Shown: positions 8,474-19,038, counted from the stretch's first letter. The stretch is DNA of 64,000 nucleotides from Lachnospiraceae bacterium (GCA_015057525.1 SVEE01000002.1:336261-400260), one strand, 5' to 3'. Notes: generated by a model from the sequence alone, not told the origin. Numbers and translations are program-made.

Positions 8474-9880
8474 TTAATCTTCCTCAATAATTTCTGATAC
8501 AAGCTTTTTGCATGCAGTAAGCTCGCTGTCATCCTTACAATTAGATAGTACATAATCAAAATAATTTTTGATTTCCTGTTGTGTGTTAAGGAATATAGGC
8601 ATACTAGCCAATATCTTACACATAATACTTCTTGTAACAATTCTATCCTTGTCAGTAAAAAGAGTCTTTAATTCATTTGTTAATTGCTCTTTGAGGTCAT
8701 TTATATAGAGGCTGTCCGCTATTTCGCCATCCCCTGATGACTCCTTCTTAAGGTCAATAAATAAACTTGTAGAAAGAAGCTTAGAAACAGTTTCAAGGGC
8801 GTTAAAATCATCCATAAGATTAAGTTTCTCTATAACTTCAATATTACCACTCTTAACATCGTCAAAGGATGCCTCTAATATAATAACATTCTCATATACG
8901 CTTTCCTGAACACCTTCGATACTAATAAACTGTGGCATAAGTTCCTCTGGAACATACTCCATATCAGTAGCATCGTAGCATGCTTTAAGAATTTCAATAG
9001 CTGATTTATATCCATCACCACTTAAATTAGTATCATAAGCTTTATCTACTGTGAGAAGTAACGTATAAACATCATTTACAATCTCCTGAAGAAGCATATA
9101 GGCTGACACTTCGTTGTTAATTATCTCAGCAGCCTTAGTTAATCTATCAGTCAAATCATTAAATGTATCTATGTCCATATTTTTATAATCAGCCTGCTCT
9201 AAATCAGTAAATACATGATATAAATATGGATATTCGTTATCAAATCCCTTTGGTCTCTTAATCAACACAGCAGTTCTTATCATATCAGCAAAATCGTTCA
9301 CTGAGTTGACCTCTCCTCCCTTGTAAATAGAAAGAGTATTCGCAACAACATCATAGAATTTGTTCTTAGTCATACGAACAGGAAGCTGTGACATTAAAAG
9401 CTGTAGCTTACTGTTAACTACAACTGTATCATTCTCCGAAAATACATATTGGAACATCTTTGCAGAAAGCTGTTCTATATCTACATCCTCTGTTTCACCT
9501 TTTATTCCGTACTCTATACGATTAAGAATATATTCATAGATTTCATAGCCGTCAGCAAAAGCTGTAAGATTTTTCATCTTGTATTCTATGTTATCTCTAA
9601 TCTGAGAAATGCCTTCCATAGCCTTATCATCTACACAGTTTCTGTCTAAAACATGCTTTTTGATAAGCTCTGAAACTATATTGAAATACTTGCATAAATC
9701 TGTATTTTTGTCTTCCTGCTCCAATATAACTTCTTTCATTGTGTAGTAATTCATGCTCATTTTAACTGTAGCATAATGATTATATTCACAAGCTAAAAGC
9801 TTTGCATAACTATCAATATTGTTTTCTAAATCATTCTTTCTTGTTATATCTGTTATAAGTTTCTTACATTTGCTTCTCAT
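8474..9880 (-). CDS. Unknown all-helical cytosolic protein, 468 residues
   Basis: No family recognised. The protein is acidic, almost wholly helical by composition, with no signal peptide, membrane segment or catalytic motif that I can identify. Its start MRSKCKKLITDITRK has a ribosome site (GGGAG) about 10 nt upstream. It shares an operon with the 108-residue unknown and DUF2953 genes, and the three-gene order suggests a shared, possibly sporulation- or envelope-linked role. Function is not inferred beyond that. Confidence 0.75.
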   Translation of the reverse strand: MRSKCKKLITDITRKNDLENNIDSYAKLLACEYNHYATVKMSMNYYTMKEVILEQEDKNTDLCKYFNIVSELIKKHVLDRNCVDDKAMEGISQIRDNIEYKMKNLTAFADGYEIYEYILNRIEYGIKGETEDVDIEQLSAKMFQYVFSENDTVVVNSKLQLLMSQLPVRMTKNKFYDVVANTLSIYKGGEVNSVNDFADMIRTAVLIKRPKGFDNEYPYLYHVFTDLEQADYKNMDIDTFNDLTDRLTKAAEIINNEVSAYMLLQEIVNDVYTLLLTVDKAYDTNLSGDGYKSAIEILKACYDATDMEYVPEELMPQFISIEGVQESVYENVIILEASFDDVKSGNIEVIEKLNLMDDFNALETVSKLLSTSLFIDLKKESSGDGEIADSLYINDLKEQLTNELKTLFTDKDRIVTRSIMCKILASMPIFLNTQQEIKNYFDYVLSNCKDDSELTACKKLVSEIIEED

Positions 9881-9911
9881 GTCTTATCTCCCGTCATCTA
9901 TCTTACTTAAA

Positions 9912-10835
9912 TTATTTTACATGTTCATGAGTGTATAAATGCTCAGTACAATACTCATAATTGCCATTGCATTTTGAGCAGAATCTGAACTCTAACTCAT
10001 CTCCGTCTCTTTCGCTTCTGCCACAAATTGCACATTTGTGTCTAGTTATGCTGTCTGGTGTTTTCTTCTCCTTGGAACCTTGTCCAGCACCACCATCAAC
10101 TACAGAAAACCTTGATTTTTGTTTCTTGGATGCAGAACTTCTCCTCATATAAGAAGACCTTCTATAGCCCTTCTTCTTATAGTTCTCGTTAATTGCATAG
10201 AACAGTACAAAATTAAGGATGCATGTTATAATTGTAACTCTTCCAATCAAACTTGAATCATTAGCAAACTCATATGCCAATAATAATAAGTCTATATATG
10301 CAAGCCACTTAACTCTAAAAGGTATCAAAAGGAACAAAAGAACTATGGCATCACTATATATATACGCATACAGAAGAAATATACTTATAGTTAAGTAATA
10401 TGTCATTTTTACACCTGATACAGCTGAACCAAGTAAATATGTCTGCAAATCTCCTATAGTCTCAATAGAATTAATGCTGATAATTCCTGCAATCAAGGCA
10501 CCTACTGTTGATAAGAATAGTCCACCAAATATATAAATATTATACAGGAATGTTCCTGTAGCACGCTCAATAGAATTGCCAATGGAATAATAAAAGAACA
10601 GCATTATAAGTGTAAAGAAATCAAATGCCCCTGGAACTGTAAAAATCCATGTGAAAATTCGCCAATATTGATGTCCTGCAAGCACAGCAGTACTTTCATA
10701 TGGCAGATAAACATAAATTTGTGGAAAAAATATCTGCAAAATATATCCAATAGCAAAACAAATAACTATATAAAGTGATAAATTCGGGATTGCATATTTA
10801 CCTATTTTTTTCTCAAGTTTGTACAATAATTTCAC
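9912..10835 (-). CDS. Rhomboid-like membrane protein with C-terminal zinc ribbon, probably not a protease
   Basis: Six or so transmembrane segments (residues about 15-215) in a rhomboid/derlin-like arrangement with the helix-1 loop motif HQYWRIFTWIFT. The serine motif GxSG and the catalytic His of active rhomboids are not visible, so it looks like a pseudoprotease. The C-terminal 80 residues are soluble: a basic Ser/Arg/Lys linker and a Cys/His cluster (CAICG, FCSKC, YCTEH, THEH) likely to bind zinc. An ATG at 10871 is in frame, but AAGAGG lies 8 nt before a GTG at 10835, which I take as the start (MKLLYKLEKKIGKYA). Confidence 0.7.
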   Translation of the reverse strand: MKLLYKLEKKIGKYAIPNLSLYIVICFAIGYILQIFFPQIYVYLPYESTAVLAGHQYWRIFTWIFTVPGAFDFFTLIMLFFYYSIGNSIERATGTFLYNIYIFGGLFLSTVGALIAGIISINSIETIGDLQTYLLGSAVSGVKMTYYLTISIFLLYAYIYSDAIVLLFLLIPFRVKWLAYIDLLLLAYEFANDSSLIGRVTIITCILNFVLFYAINENYKKKGYRRSSYMRRSSASKKQKSRFSVVDGGAGQGSKEKKTPDSITRHKCAICGRSERDGDELEFRFCSKCNGNYEYCTEHLYTHEHVK

Positions 10836-10869
10836 TTCAATCAACCTCTTTTTTGTTATTACGGGAAAC

Positions 10870-10949
10870 AAGTACCATATTAGATTTAATATGGTACTTA
10901 CCTCTACCCAATCAAAATATATTATATAATATTAGAGTGTAAAAAACAA
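10870..10949 (-). promoter_or_regulatory. Promoter plus 13-bp inverted repeat ahead of the rhomboid-like gene
   Basis: On the minus strand TTGTTT (10944-10949) and TATAAT (10921-10926) are 17 bases apart. About 15 bases after the expected start of transcription lies a perfect 13-bp inverted repeat (arms 10870-10882 and 10887-10899, 4-base loop). It has no following T-run, so it is more likely an operator or a 5' stabilising hairpin than a terminator. Confidence 0.5.
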
Positions 10950-10993
10950 CCGAAATATGGCAGCGATTCCCTTGTTCACAACATTTTCAAATA

Positions 10994-11332
10994 CTAATCT
11001 TCTCTTGGTGGTATTCTTATAATTGTTCCCATAGGAATTCGTATATCTAAAAGCTCCTTGTTGTACTCCATAAGTTTTTCCACATCAGTCTCAAGTTGGT
11101 AAATTACACTCCCTATAGTCTCCTCCGCCTTGGTTGTATAATATATTCTTTCCGCCTCTTCATATATTTCAGTTGGAATACAAATTTCATCTCCAATCTG
11201 TAAATTGTATACATTCACGTAAGGATTCTCCTTCATTATGTCAATCAACCTTACACCGTACATCTTAGACAATCTATAAAGTGTGTCTCCAGCAACCACT
11301 CTATGAACTATTCCTTTACAGCCCTTTTCCAT
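10994..11332 (-). CDS. LysM domain protein
   Basis: 112-residue protein with one clear LysM domain near the N-terminus (HRVVAGDTLYRLSKMYGV ... NLQIGDEICIPTE) and a weaker second half-domain (residues 65-110, ending GTIIRIPPRED). LysM domains bind N-acetylglucosamine in peptidoglycan or chitin. There is no signal peptide, as in several sporulation LysM proteins (SafA-like) that act inside the mother cell; that link is inference. GGGGAA before the ATG at 11332 decides the start over the ATG at 11362. Divergent from the activase gene on plus. Confidence 0.8.
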   Translation of the reverse strand: MEKGCKGIVHRVVAGDTLYRLSKMYGVRLIDIMKENPYVNVYNLQIGDEICIPTEIYEEAERIYYTTKAEETIGSVIYQLETDVEKLMEYNKELLDIRIPMGTIIRIPPRED

Positions 11333-11392
11333 ATTTTTCCCCTTTTTGATTATAGTATTCAAAATTAATTTATAAGTTCAATTTTTTAACAG

Positions 11393-11421
11393 TTGTATTT
11401 TGATATTGTTTACATTATAAT
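11393..11421 (+). promoter_or_regulatory. Sigma-A-like promoter of the activase gene
   Basis: TTGTAT (11393-11398) and TATAAT (11416-11421) are separated by 17 bases in the intergenic region between the divergent LysM and activase genes. Expected transcript start is near 11428, giving a leader of about 90 nt before the ATG at 11519. Confidence 0.6.
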
Positions 11422-11490
11422 AGCGATGTGTGTCGTTTTTTGTAATCACACTTATTAATAGGTAGAAACATTTTTACATAAATCTTTTAA

Positions 11491-11521
11491 GGAGGTATGG
11501 CTTAAGCCATAACAAGTTATG
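11491..11521 (+). promoter_or_regulatory. Shine-Dalgarno separated from ATG by a hairpin
   Basis: The strong ribosome site GGAGG (11491-11495) is 23 nt from the activase ATG (11519), too far for normal initiation. The gap holds a perfect 16-base palindrome, TATGGCTTAAGCCATA (11496-11511). Folded as a hairpin, it would leave only 7 nt between Shine-Dalgarno and ATG. No better ribosome site is present and the start ([12 protein letters not shown]) is fixed by family. Confidence 0.6.
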
Positions 11522-14500
11522 AAACGATTAGGAATAGACATTGGTTCGACTACAGTTAAAGTGGCGGTTATTGACAAAGACCACAAAATACTGTTTTCCG
11601 AATACAAGAGGCATTTTGCCAACATCAAAGAAACACTCAAAGAACTTGTTGAAAATGCATCAAAAAAATTAGGCAACATTAAGGTATGCCCTACTATTAC
11701 CGGTTCAGGAGGTCTTGCACTTGCTGAGGTTATTGGTGTGCCTTTCGAGCAGGAGGTTGTTTGTGTGTCAGAAGCACTTACTGACTATGCTCCTCATACA
11801 GATGTTGCTATTGAGCTTGGTGGTGAGGATGCAAAAATAATCTACTTTACTAACGGTGTTGAACAGCGTATGAACGGTGTTTGTGCTGGTGGTACAGGTT
11901 CTTTTATTGATCAGATGGCATCTTTACTTCAAACAGATGCAGCAGGACTTAATACATATGCTAAAGACTATGACACAATTTATCCTATTGCTGCAAGATG
12001 TGGAGTTTTTGCTAAGACAGATATACAGCCACTCATCAACGAAGGTGCAACAAAACCAAACCTTGCTGCATCTATTTTCCAGGCTGTTGTAAATCAGACT
12101 ATTTCAGGACTTGCATGTGGTAAGCCTATTAAGGGTAACGTTGCATTCTTAGGTGGCCCACTTCACTTCCTTGATCAGCTTAAAGAAGCATTTATCAGAA
12201 CACTTAATCTTACAGATGAGCACATTATAGCTCCTGACCACTCTCATCTTTTTGCTGCAGTTGGTGCTGCTCTCCACGCTAAAGAAGAGGTTGCTTTTGA
12301 ACTTGATACTTTGGCTGACAAGCTTAATGCCGACTTAAAGATTTCTGCTGATGTTGATCGTCTTGATCCTTTATTCGCATCAGAGGATGAATACAATGAA
12401 TTCCTTGCAAAACAGGCTAAATATAACGTTCTTCGCAGTGATCTCGCCGCATACAAGGGTAAAGCTTTCTTGGGTGTAGATGCAGGTTCTACTACTACTA
12501 AGGTTGCTCTTGTAGCTGAAGACGGTTCTTTACTATACGATTTTTACAGTAGCAACAATGGTAGCCCACTCAAAACAACTCTTCGTGCAATGAAAGAGAT
12601 TTATTCTATTCTTCCATCAGATGTAGAGATAGTTTGCGGATGTTCAACAGGCTATGGAGAGGCTCTTATTAAATCTGCTCTCATGCTTGAACATGGCGAA
12701 GTTGAGACTATTGCTCACTATACTGCTGCAGCATTCTTCAACCCAGATGTAGATACAATTCTTGACATAGGTGGTCAGGACATGAAGTGTATCAAAATCA
12801 AGAACGAGGTTGTTGATAATGTTATGCTTAATGAGGCATGTTCTTCTGGATGTGGTTCATTTATAGAAACTTTTGCTAAATCATTAAATTACGAGATTAA
12901 AGATTTTGCCAAGATTGCTCTTTTTGCAGAGAGTCCAATTGACCTTGGTTCTCGTTGTACTGTATTCATGAACTCAAAGGTTAAACAGGCACAAAAGGAA
13001 GGTGCTTCTGTTGCAGATATTTCAGCAGGTCTTGCTTATTCTGTTATTAAAAATGCTCTTCTTAAGGTTATCAAGCTTACTGATCCTAAGCAGCTTGGCG
13101 AAAACATCGTTGTTCAGGGTGGTACTTTCTACAACGACGCAGTCTTAAGAAGCTTCGAACTTATTTCTGGCCGCGAGGCAATCAGACCAGATATCGCAGG
13201 TATTATGGGTGCTTTCGGTGCTGCTCTTATTGCAAGAGACAGATACGAAGAAGGTCATGAATCAACAATGCTTAATAAGGAACAGCTTGAAGCACTTACA
13301 TATGAAACTCGTATGGCAAGATGTAAAGGTTGTACAAACAGCTGTCTCTTAACAATAAACAAATTCTCAGGTGGCAGACAGTTCATATCCGGCAACAGAT
13401 GTGAAAAGGGAATCGGTCTCAAGAAGAACCAACACGACATGCCAAATCTTTTTGAGTACAAATTTAACAGACTTTTTGATTATGAACCTCTCTCACCAGA
13501 TGAAGCAACAAGAGGAGAAATCGGTATTCCTAGAGTTCTTAATATGTATGAGAACTATCCTTTCTGGTTTACATTCCTCACTAAATTAAAATATCGTGTA
13601 ATTGTTTCACCTAAATCATCAAGAGACATATACACTTTAGGTATTGAATCAATCCCTAGTGAATCTGAGTGTTACCCTGCTAAGATTTCACACGGTCACG
13701 TTATGTGGTTATTAAAGGAAGGTCTTAAGACTATCTTCTATCCTTGTATTCCTTACGAGAGAGATGAAACACCAGACGCAAACAACCACTACAACTGTCC
13801 TATCGTTACATCTTATGCAGAAAATATAAAGAACAATATGGAGGAAATATGTGCAGCTGATATCACTTATATCAGACCTTTCCTTGCACTTGATAACAAG
13901 GAAGCCTTAAAAGAGAGACTTCATCGTGAATTCAAAAAATATACTGATGTAACTATGGAGGAAATATCAGTGGCTGTTGATGCAGCTTTTGCTGAGGATG
14001 ATGCAGTTAAGGCTGATATAGCTAAAAAAGGTGAGGAAACAATCAAATTCCTTGAAGACAACGACAAGCTTGGTATTGTTCTTGCAGGACGTCCATATCA
14101 CTTAGACCCAGAAATTAATCACGGTTTACCTGAGCTTATAAACTCATTTGATATTGCTGTTCTCACTGAGGATTCTATTGCACATTTAAGCCAAGTAGAA
14201 AGACCTCTTATTGTATCAGACCAGTGGATGTACCATTCTCGTCTTTACAAAGCAGCTAACTACGTTAAGAAAAGCCGTAATCTTGAGCTTATCCAGCTCA
14301 ACTCATTCGGTTGTGGTCTTGATGCCGTTACTACTGACTGTGTTAACGATATCCTTACTAACTCAGGTAAGATATACACAGTTCTCAAAATTGACGAGGT
14401 AAGTAACCTGGGGGCAGCTCGTATAAGAATTCGTTCTCTTATTAGTGCTGTAAATGTAAGACGTAAGCAAAACTTCACTCCATGTCCTGTTCCAAGTAAC

Positions 14501-15736
14501 ATCAACCGTGTTGAATTTACTGAAGATATGATGAAGGATTACACAGTATTGGTTCCACAGATGTCACCAATACATTTCAACATACTTGAGCCAGCAATGA
14601 AGCATATGAATATTAACGTGGCTATGCTTCCTGACGCTAACAAAGAGGTTGTTGACACTGGACTTAAATATGTTAACAACGATGCTTGCTACCCTTCTAT
14701 TATTGTAGTTGGCCAGCTCATGCACGCTATTAATTCAGGAAAATATGACGTTAATAAATTAGCTGTGGTTATGACACAGACTGGTGGTGGTTGTCGTGCA
14801 ACAAATTATGTAGGTTTTATCCGTCGTGCACTCGCCAAAGCAGGTTATGGTCAGATTCCTGTTATTGCACTCAGCGTTCAGGGATTCGAGAAAAACTCTG
14901 GTTTCAAATGGAATCTCAAAACTATAAAATGTGCTATGCAGGCACTTATTTATGGTGACCTCTTTATGAGAGTCTTATATAAGACAAGACCTTACGAAGC
15001 AGTTCCAGGCTCTGCAAACGAGCTTCATAAAAAATGGGAAGAAAAATGCAAGGAAAGTATGGCTGCCGGCGGTAAAAACTTCAAAAAGATTGTCAATGGA
15101 ATCGTAAAAGATTTTGATAATCTCCCACTCAAGGAAGGTGTTGTCAAACCAAGAGTTGGTATCGTTGGAGAAATTCTTGTTAAATTCCTCCCATCAGCTA
15201 ACAACCACTTGGTAGACTTACTTGAATCAGAAGGTGCTGAAGCGGTAATGCCAGATTTACTTGACTTCTTCATGTACAGTTTCTACAACAATAACTATAA
15301 ACATGAATTCTTAGGACGTTCAAAGAAGGCTGCAAGAAATGCTAATATTGGTATTTGGGCATTAGAACAGCTTAGAAAACCTATGACAAATGCTCTCAAG
15401 AAGAGTAAACGTTTCGAGCCACCTGTACATATTAAACATATTGCAGAATATGCTAAACCTATTGTTTCAATTGGTAACCAGACAGGTGAAGGTTGGTTCT
15501 TGACAGGTGAAATGGTAGAGCTCATTAAGAGCGGTGCTGGTAATATTGTATGTTGTCAGCCATTTGCATGTCTCCCTAACCATATTATAGGTAAGGGTGT
15601 AATCAAAGAACTTAGAAAGGTTTACCCTGAATCTAATATCGTAGCCATCGACTATGACCCAGGTGCATCAGAGGTTAACCAGATTAATAGAATTAAACTT
15701 ATGCTTGCTACTGCAAGAAAGAGATTAAGCGAATAA
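11519..15736 (+). CDS. Giant 2-hydroxyacyl-CoA dehydratase activase-type protein (two BadF/HgdC ATPase domains)
   Basis: 1405-residue protein of the family annotated as acyl-CoA dehydratase activase. Tandem ASKHA ATPase domains begin at residues 3 ([14 protein letters not shown]) and about 318 ([14 protein letters not shown]). Each has the Cys-Gly loop that in HgdC carries the bridging [4Fe-4S] cluster ([24 protein letters not shown]). Then a Cys motif ([12 protein letters not shown]) leads into a DUF2229 domain and a C-terminal HgdB-like region (about 900-1400) with [11 protein letters not shown]. HgdC-type activators energise radical dehydratases by ATP-driven electron transfer; what this fused form acts on is unknown. 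Monocistronic between its own promoter and a strong terminator. Confidence 0.9.
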   Translation: MKRLGIDIGSTTVKVAVIDKDHKILFSEYKRHFANIKETLKELVENASKKLGNIKVCPTITGSGGLALAEVIGVPFEQEVVCVSEALTDYAPHTDVAIELGGEDAKIIYFTNGVEQRMNGVCAGGTGSFIDQMASLLQTDAAGLNTYAKDYDTIYPIAARCGVFAKTDIQPLINEGATKPNLAASIFQAVVNQTISGLACGKPIKGNVAFLGGPLHFLDQLKEAFIRTLNLTDEHIIAPDHSHLFAAVGAALHAKEEVAFELDTLADKLNADLKISADVDRLDPLFASEDEYNEFLAKQAKYNVLRSDLAAYKGKAFLGVDAGSTTTKVALVAEDGSLLYDFYSSNNGSPLKTTLRAMKEIYSILPSDVEIVCGCSTGYGEALIKSALMLEHGEVETIAHYTAAAFFNPDVDTILDIGGQDMKCIKIKNEVVDNVMLNEACSSGCGSFIETFAKSLNYEIKDFAKIALFAESPIDLGSRCTVFMNSKVKQAQKEGASVADISAGLAYSVIKNALLKVIKLTDPKQLGENIVVQGGTFYNDAVLRSFELISGREAIRPDIAGIMGAFGAALIARDRYEEGHESTMLNKEQLEALTYETRMARCKGCTNSCLLTINKFSGGRQFISGNRCEKGIGLKKNQHDMPNLFEYKFNRLFDYEPLSPDEATRGEIGIPRVLNMYENYPFWFTFLTKLKYRVIVSPKSSRDIYTLGIESIPSESECYPAKISHGHVMWLLKEGLKTIFYPCIPYERDETPDANNHYNCPIVTSYAENIKNNMEEICAADITYIRPFLALDNKEALKERLHREFKKYTDVTMEEISVAVDAAFAEDDAVKADIAKKGEETIKFLEDNDKLGIVLAGRPYHLDPEINHGLPELINSFDIAVLTEDSIAHLSQVERPLIVSDQWMYHSRLYKAANYVKKSRNLELIQLNSFGCGLDAVTTDCVNDILTNSGKIYTVLKIDEVSNLGAARIRIRSLISAVNVRRKQNFTPCPVPSNINRVEFTEDMMKDYTVLVPQMSPIHFNILEPAMKHMNINVAMLPDANKEVVDTGLKYVNNDACYPSIIVVGQLMHAINSGKYDVNKLAVVMTQTGGGCRATNYVGFIRRALAKAGYGQIPVIALSVQGFEKNSGFKWNLKTIKCAMQALIYGDLFMRVLYKTRPYEAVPGSANELHKKWEEKCKESMAAGGKNFKKIVNGIVKDFDNLPLKEGVVKPRVGIVGEILVKFLPSANNHLVDLLESEGAEAVMPDLLDFFMYSFYNNNYKHEFLGRSKKAARNANIGIWALEQLRKPMTNALKKSKRFEPPVHIKHIAEYAKPIVSIGNQTGEGWFLTGEMVELIKSGAGNIVCCQPFACLPNHIIGKGVIKELRKVYPESNIVAIDYDPGASEVNQINRIKLMLATARKRLSE

Positions 15737-15778
15737 AACATAAAAACCCTACACGAAAGTGTAGGGTTTTTATGTTTT
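15735..15778. terminator. Bidirectional intrinsic terminator
   Basis: Perfect 20-bp stem (arms 15735-15754 and 15759-15778) with a GAAA tetraloop, with A-rich and T-rich outer arms, so it works in both directions. It separates the plus-strand activase from the convergent minus-strand FecR gene. Confidence 0.92.
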
Positions 15779-15805
15779 ATTCAGCTTTTATTTGTAATCT
15801 ATATT

Positions 15806-16852
15806 CTAATACATATAATAACAATCGTTTGTAAGCGGTAAATATGTCTCTATATCCGCATCTCCCAAAGAGACTCCACCATCTCTATCACATACCAGAA
15901 TAGACAAATACATATTATCTTGTATTTCCTTGTAGTACTGATATGCTATCTCAATGTCTCCATTTTGTCCACTAAGATCAAATTTTGCACAAATCATCGT
16001 ATCTCCGTCATCATTCTTCCGATAGTCCAAGCTTTCTAATGCACCTTGTTCTCCAGCCATTGATATTTCATCATATACCTCATCCTCTGTAAGCATCCAA
16101 TAACGAATTATTACACCTTTATTCTCAAATTGATCCGGTTGTTCAGAATCGTTTTCCCTCGTTACAGTAGTCCAACCAACTAACTCTTTAACAATGACAC
16201 CTGAATAATTTTTAGTACTAGAATATCTGACATCAAACGCAGAAGTTTCTCTATATTGAATTGGTAGCGACATAATTTTAATCTCATCGTCAACGATTAT
16301 AGCCATATTACCTGCATCAACCATTTCAGATGTTCCATCTGTTTCTACCTCTACTGTACCTGTAGATACCTCAACAACAGTTGTATTTTCATCCTCAGTG
16401 TATCCTACTTTAAAGGTGGTTCCTCTAACACTAAGAGTAGCATTTGGTGTTTCTACCTCTACATCAGAATCATCCGATAATTTATTCTCAATATCAATAA
16501 GAGAGGTACCATATTCAAGTTCTATTTTAAGTTTACCTTTCTTCTCATTGCCATTTGCTACAATAGTAAAGCATGTATTCTCCTCCGCTACAATATGCTT
16601 ATCTTCATCTACCAAAAGTTCAACCAATGATGCATCTCCTGTAGTTACCTTATCATCAGATTTAAGCTTCATTCCTTCAAATACATCTTCTTCATCAGAG
16701 CCTCTTTCCAGTTCAACATCACCAGCAAAAGACTCAATCTTAATTACACGATGGCCTTTATTTAATATAACTACAATAACAATTACAGCTATAACAACGA
16801 CTAATGCAATTATACCAATAATAATAGGTAACTTCTTATTTTTCTTTTCCAT
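15806..16852 (-). CDS. FecR-domain membrane protein
   Basis: 348 residues: N-terminal transmembrane helix (about 9-30, Val/Ile-rich), then an extracellular FecR-like domain with the strand pattern GDVELERG ... GMKLKSDDKVTTGDASLVELLVD and ATLSVRGTTFKVGY (about 50-190), then an uncharacterised C-terminal region. In Gram-negatives FecR relays iron signals; in Clostridia FecR domains of this kind are found on surface proteins of unknown role. It lies 26 bases after the CHASE2/HD-GYP gene, so both are one operon and probably work together as a sensory unit (inference). Confidence 0.85.
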   Translation of the reverse strand: MEKKNKKLPIIIGIIALVVVIAVIVIVVILNKGHRVIKIESFAGDVELERGSDEEDVFEGMKLKSDDKVTTGDASLVELLVDEDKHIVAEENTCFTIVANGNEKKGKLKIELEYGTSLIDIENKLSDDSDVEVETPNATLSVRGTTFKVGYTEDENTTVVEVSTGTVEVETDGTSEMVDAGNMAIIVDDEIKIMSLPIQYRETSAFDVRYSSTKNYSGVIVKELVGWTTVTRENDSEQPDQFENKGVIIRYWMLTEDEVYDEISMAGEQGALESLDYRKNDDGDTMICAKFDLSGQNGDIEIAYQYYKEIQDNMYLSILVCDRDGGVSLGDADIETYLPLTNDCYYMY

Positions 16853-16878
16853 TTTTATATCTCCTTATATGTAATTTA

Positions 16879-18957
16879 TTAATTAACGTTTATTGGATTA
16901 TCTGTTAAATATAATTCCTTCGCAATTTGAATCAGTTCTTTATCAAGCTTGCCCGCTGCTGCTTCCTCATCTAAAATCTCAAATGCTACATTGACAGACT
17001 TTGGTTTTTTGTATGGTCTATCGTCAGCAATAAGTGAATCATATATATCCATAATTGTAAGTATTCTGGTCATTATGTCAAGTTCTTCTTCTTTCATGCC
17101 TTTGGGATAACCCTTACCGTTAAGAAGCTCATGATGATTAGCTGCCATTGCACGAACATTTTTAAAGTGATCTCCAAACTGAATATGCGCCAAAATCTTA
17201 TCCGTATATATAACATGACTCTGCATAATAGTACGCTCTTTATCTGATAGTGTACCTGCTTTAATATGTAAATCATCTATCTCTTCCTGAGTGAGATAAT
17301 GTAATATATTACCTTCCTTATCTGAATATACACTTTCGGCAATTTCATTAATAATCGCCCACTCCTCTTCCTTAAGAGGTCTACCACAATTAAATGCTCC
17401 CAGGCTATCAATAAACTCCTGTATTTTGTCTAGCTTTACATCAGCAGCCTGCCTTGTAATGTAACCCTTCAAGGCATCATTCTCTATTTTCAAGCTTATT
17501 ATCTCAAGTCTGTCCCTAAGCTCTTTTTCTCTATTTCCTAGCTTGGTCGGCTTGTCCATAACTTCAAGTGGTATATCCATTTTTCCAACATCATGTAGCA
17601 TAGCCGCAAGGTAAAGTTGTTTTTTATCATCATCAGAAAAATACAAATGTGTTTTTTTATCTTTATGTTTGAGATTTATATATTCGAGCATCTCAATACA
17701 TCGATTAGCTACATTTTTGGTATGATTTGCATTATATGGTGTTCTGCCCTCAATTGTTTCTGCCATAGCCTCAGCCATAGAAAAAAGCATTCCCTGCATT
17801 TCATGCATTCTCTTTTTCTGCATCTCAATATATTTATAGAGAATTGCTACTAAAAATGCTATCGCAATTCCCATTGGAACAGAAATAACATTTAATTTGT
17901 AAAAAGTTAGTTTATATACAACAAAAGCTATTAAAATATATCCAGGTATAGTAACAAATAAGCCAATTATGGCACTTCGAATTTTTGAGTTAAGTACAAA
18001 AAAGCTAAACAAGGCTACAATAATTACTGTTATAAAAAACTGTAGGTATTTGTTTACTGAATATATTATGTTATCATTTAAAAACGCATGAATATAGTTT
18101 GCATGCATCTCAACTCCATACATTTGCTTTGAATAATCAATAGGAACTCTATAGGAATCCATCATTCCCTCTTCGTATGCTCCTATTAGAACAACACTTC
18201 CTTCAAAATAATTCGGAGATACTGTTCCATCTAATACATCTGACATAGATATATGTTCAAATTCTCCCGGATTGCTTATCATCGCAATCTCAACCTGTGA
18301 TGGATATTCTTTTAATTCTCCCAACTTAGAGGCAATTCGATAAGCAAATGCATCATATTGGGTGTTCAAGCCGTCAACATCATATTGCAAACAAGTATAA
18401 ACTCTTCTTACAATACCGTCATCATCATATATAGCATTTGTAAAACCATATTCTACAACAGCCGCTAACTCATCATAAGGTTTCCCTTCTTCTGAAATAT
18501 ACTGCCTAATCTCATAGTTACTATCAGAATCCTTATATAAATAAGTATCAAAGGTTACTGTTGATGCCATTACAATATTATCATACTTTGCACATACCGA
18601 AGCAAGTCTCTTATCTGCCTCAGAGTTGTTTGTTCCACTAAACAAAAAATCTACACCTATGACACTCGGCAAAGCATTTTCATCCGAATTTAAGATTTCA
18701 ATCAAATCAGCAAATTTATTTCTATCCCAATCAGAATATGGTCCTAGTTCAAGTAAGGTTTTTTCATCAATAGCTATTATTTTTATATTATCTGGTATAG
18801 TTCCTGCATTCTGATACAAACTATCCTCTGCCATATTCTCTATACTAAGCGGAAATCTATTGACAGCAAAAATGCCTGCAATTATCGATATTATGAACGC
18901 AATTATAGCAGTAAGAACATATTTATTTTTAGAAGTACTATTCATATTCATATTCAT
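16879..18957 (-). CDS. CHASE2-domain receptor with cytosolic HD-GYP phosphodiesterase-like domain
   Basis: 692 residues. A first membrane helix (about 13-30), a CHASE2 extracellular sensor (residues 35-300; LYQNAGTIPDNIKIIAIDEK, GVDFLFSG, FEGSVVLIGAYEEGMMDSY), three more membrane helices (about 300-370) and a C-terminal HD domain with LHDVGKMDIP (near 450) and NHHELLNGKGYP (near 607), the HD and GYP signatures of c-di-GMP phosphodiesterases. Metal ligands look intact. An insertion of about 100 residues separates HDVGK from the rest of the domain. The start has three ATGs in a row pattern (MNMNMN), so the exact start is uncertain by a few codons. Confidence 0.88.
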   Translation of the reverse strand: MNMNMNSTSKNKYVLTAIIAFIISIIAGIFAVNRFPLSIENMAEDSLYQNAGTIPDNIKIIAIDEKTLLELGPYSDWDRNKFADLIEILNSDENALPSVIGVDFLFSGTNNSEADKRLASVCAKYDNIVMASTVTFDTYLYKDSDSNYEIRQYISEEGKPYDELAAVVEYGFTNAIYDDDGIVRRVYTCLQYDVDGLNTQYDAFAYRIASKLGELKEYPSQVEIAMISNPGEFEHISMSDVLDGTVSPNYFEGSVVLIGAYEEGMMDSYRVPIDYSKQMYGVEMHANYIHAFLNDNIIYSVNKYLQFFITVIIVALFSFFVLNSKIRSAIIGLFVTIPGYILIAFVVYKLTFYKLNVISVPMGIAIAFLVAILYKYIEMQKKRMHEMQGMLFSMAEAMAETIEGRTPYNANHTKNVANRCIEMLEYINLKHKDKKTHLYFSDDDKKQLYLAAMLHDVGKMDIPLEVMDKPTKLGNREKELRDRLEIISLKIENDALKGYITRQAADVKLDKIQEFIDSLGAFNCGRPLKEEEWAIINEIAESVYSDKEGNILHYLTQEEIDDLHIKAGTLSDKERTIMQSHVIYTDKILAHIQFGDHFKNVRAMAANHHELLNGKGYPKGMKEEELDIMTRILTIMDIYDSLIADDRPYKKPKSVNVAFEILDEEAAAGKLDKELIQIAKELYLTDNPINVN

Positions 18958-19038
18958 ATTATATTTGCTCCATATTGTATTTATAAAACAACTAAACTGC
19001 TATCTATTATACAATATATTCATTAATTACACCACACA

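Noticed and set aside
8452..8640. 62-codon minus-strand frame overlapping two genes
   Set aside because: Lies in another frame across the end of the 468-residue gene; Cys/Leu/Ser-rich shadow with no ribosome site.
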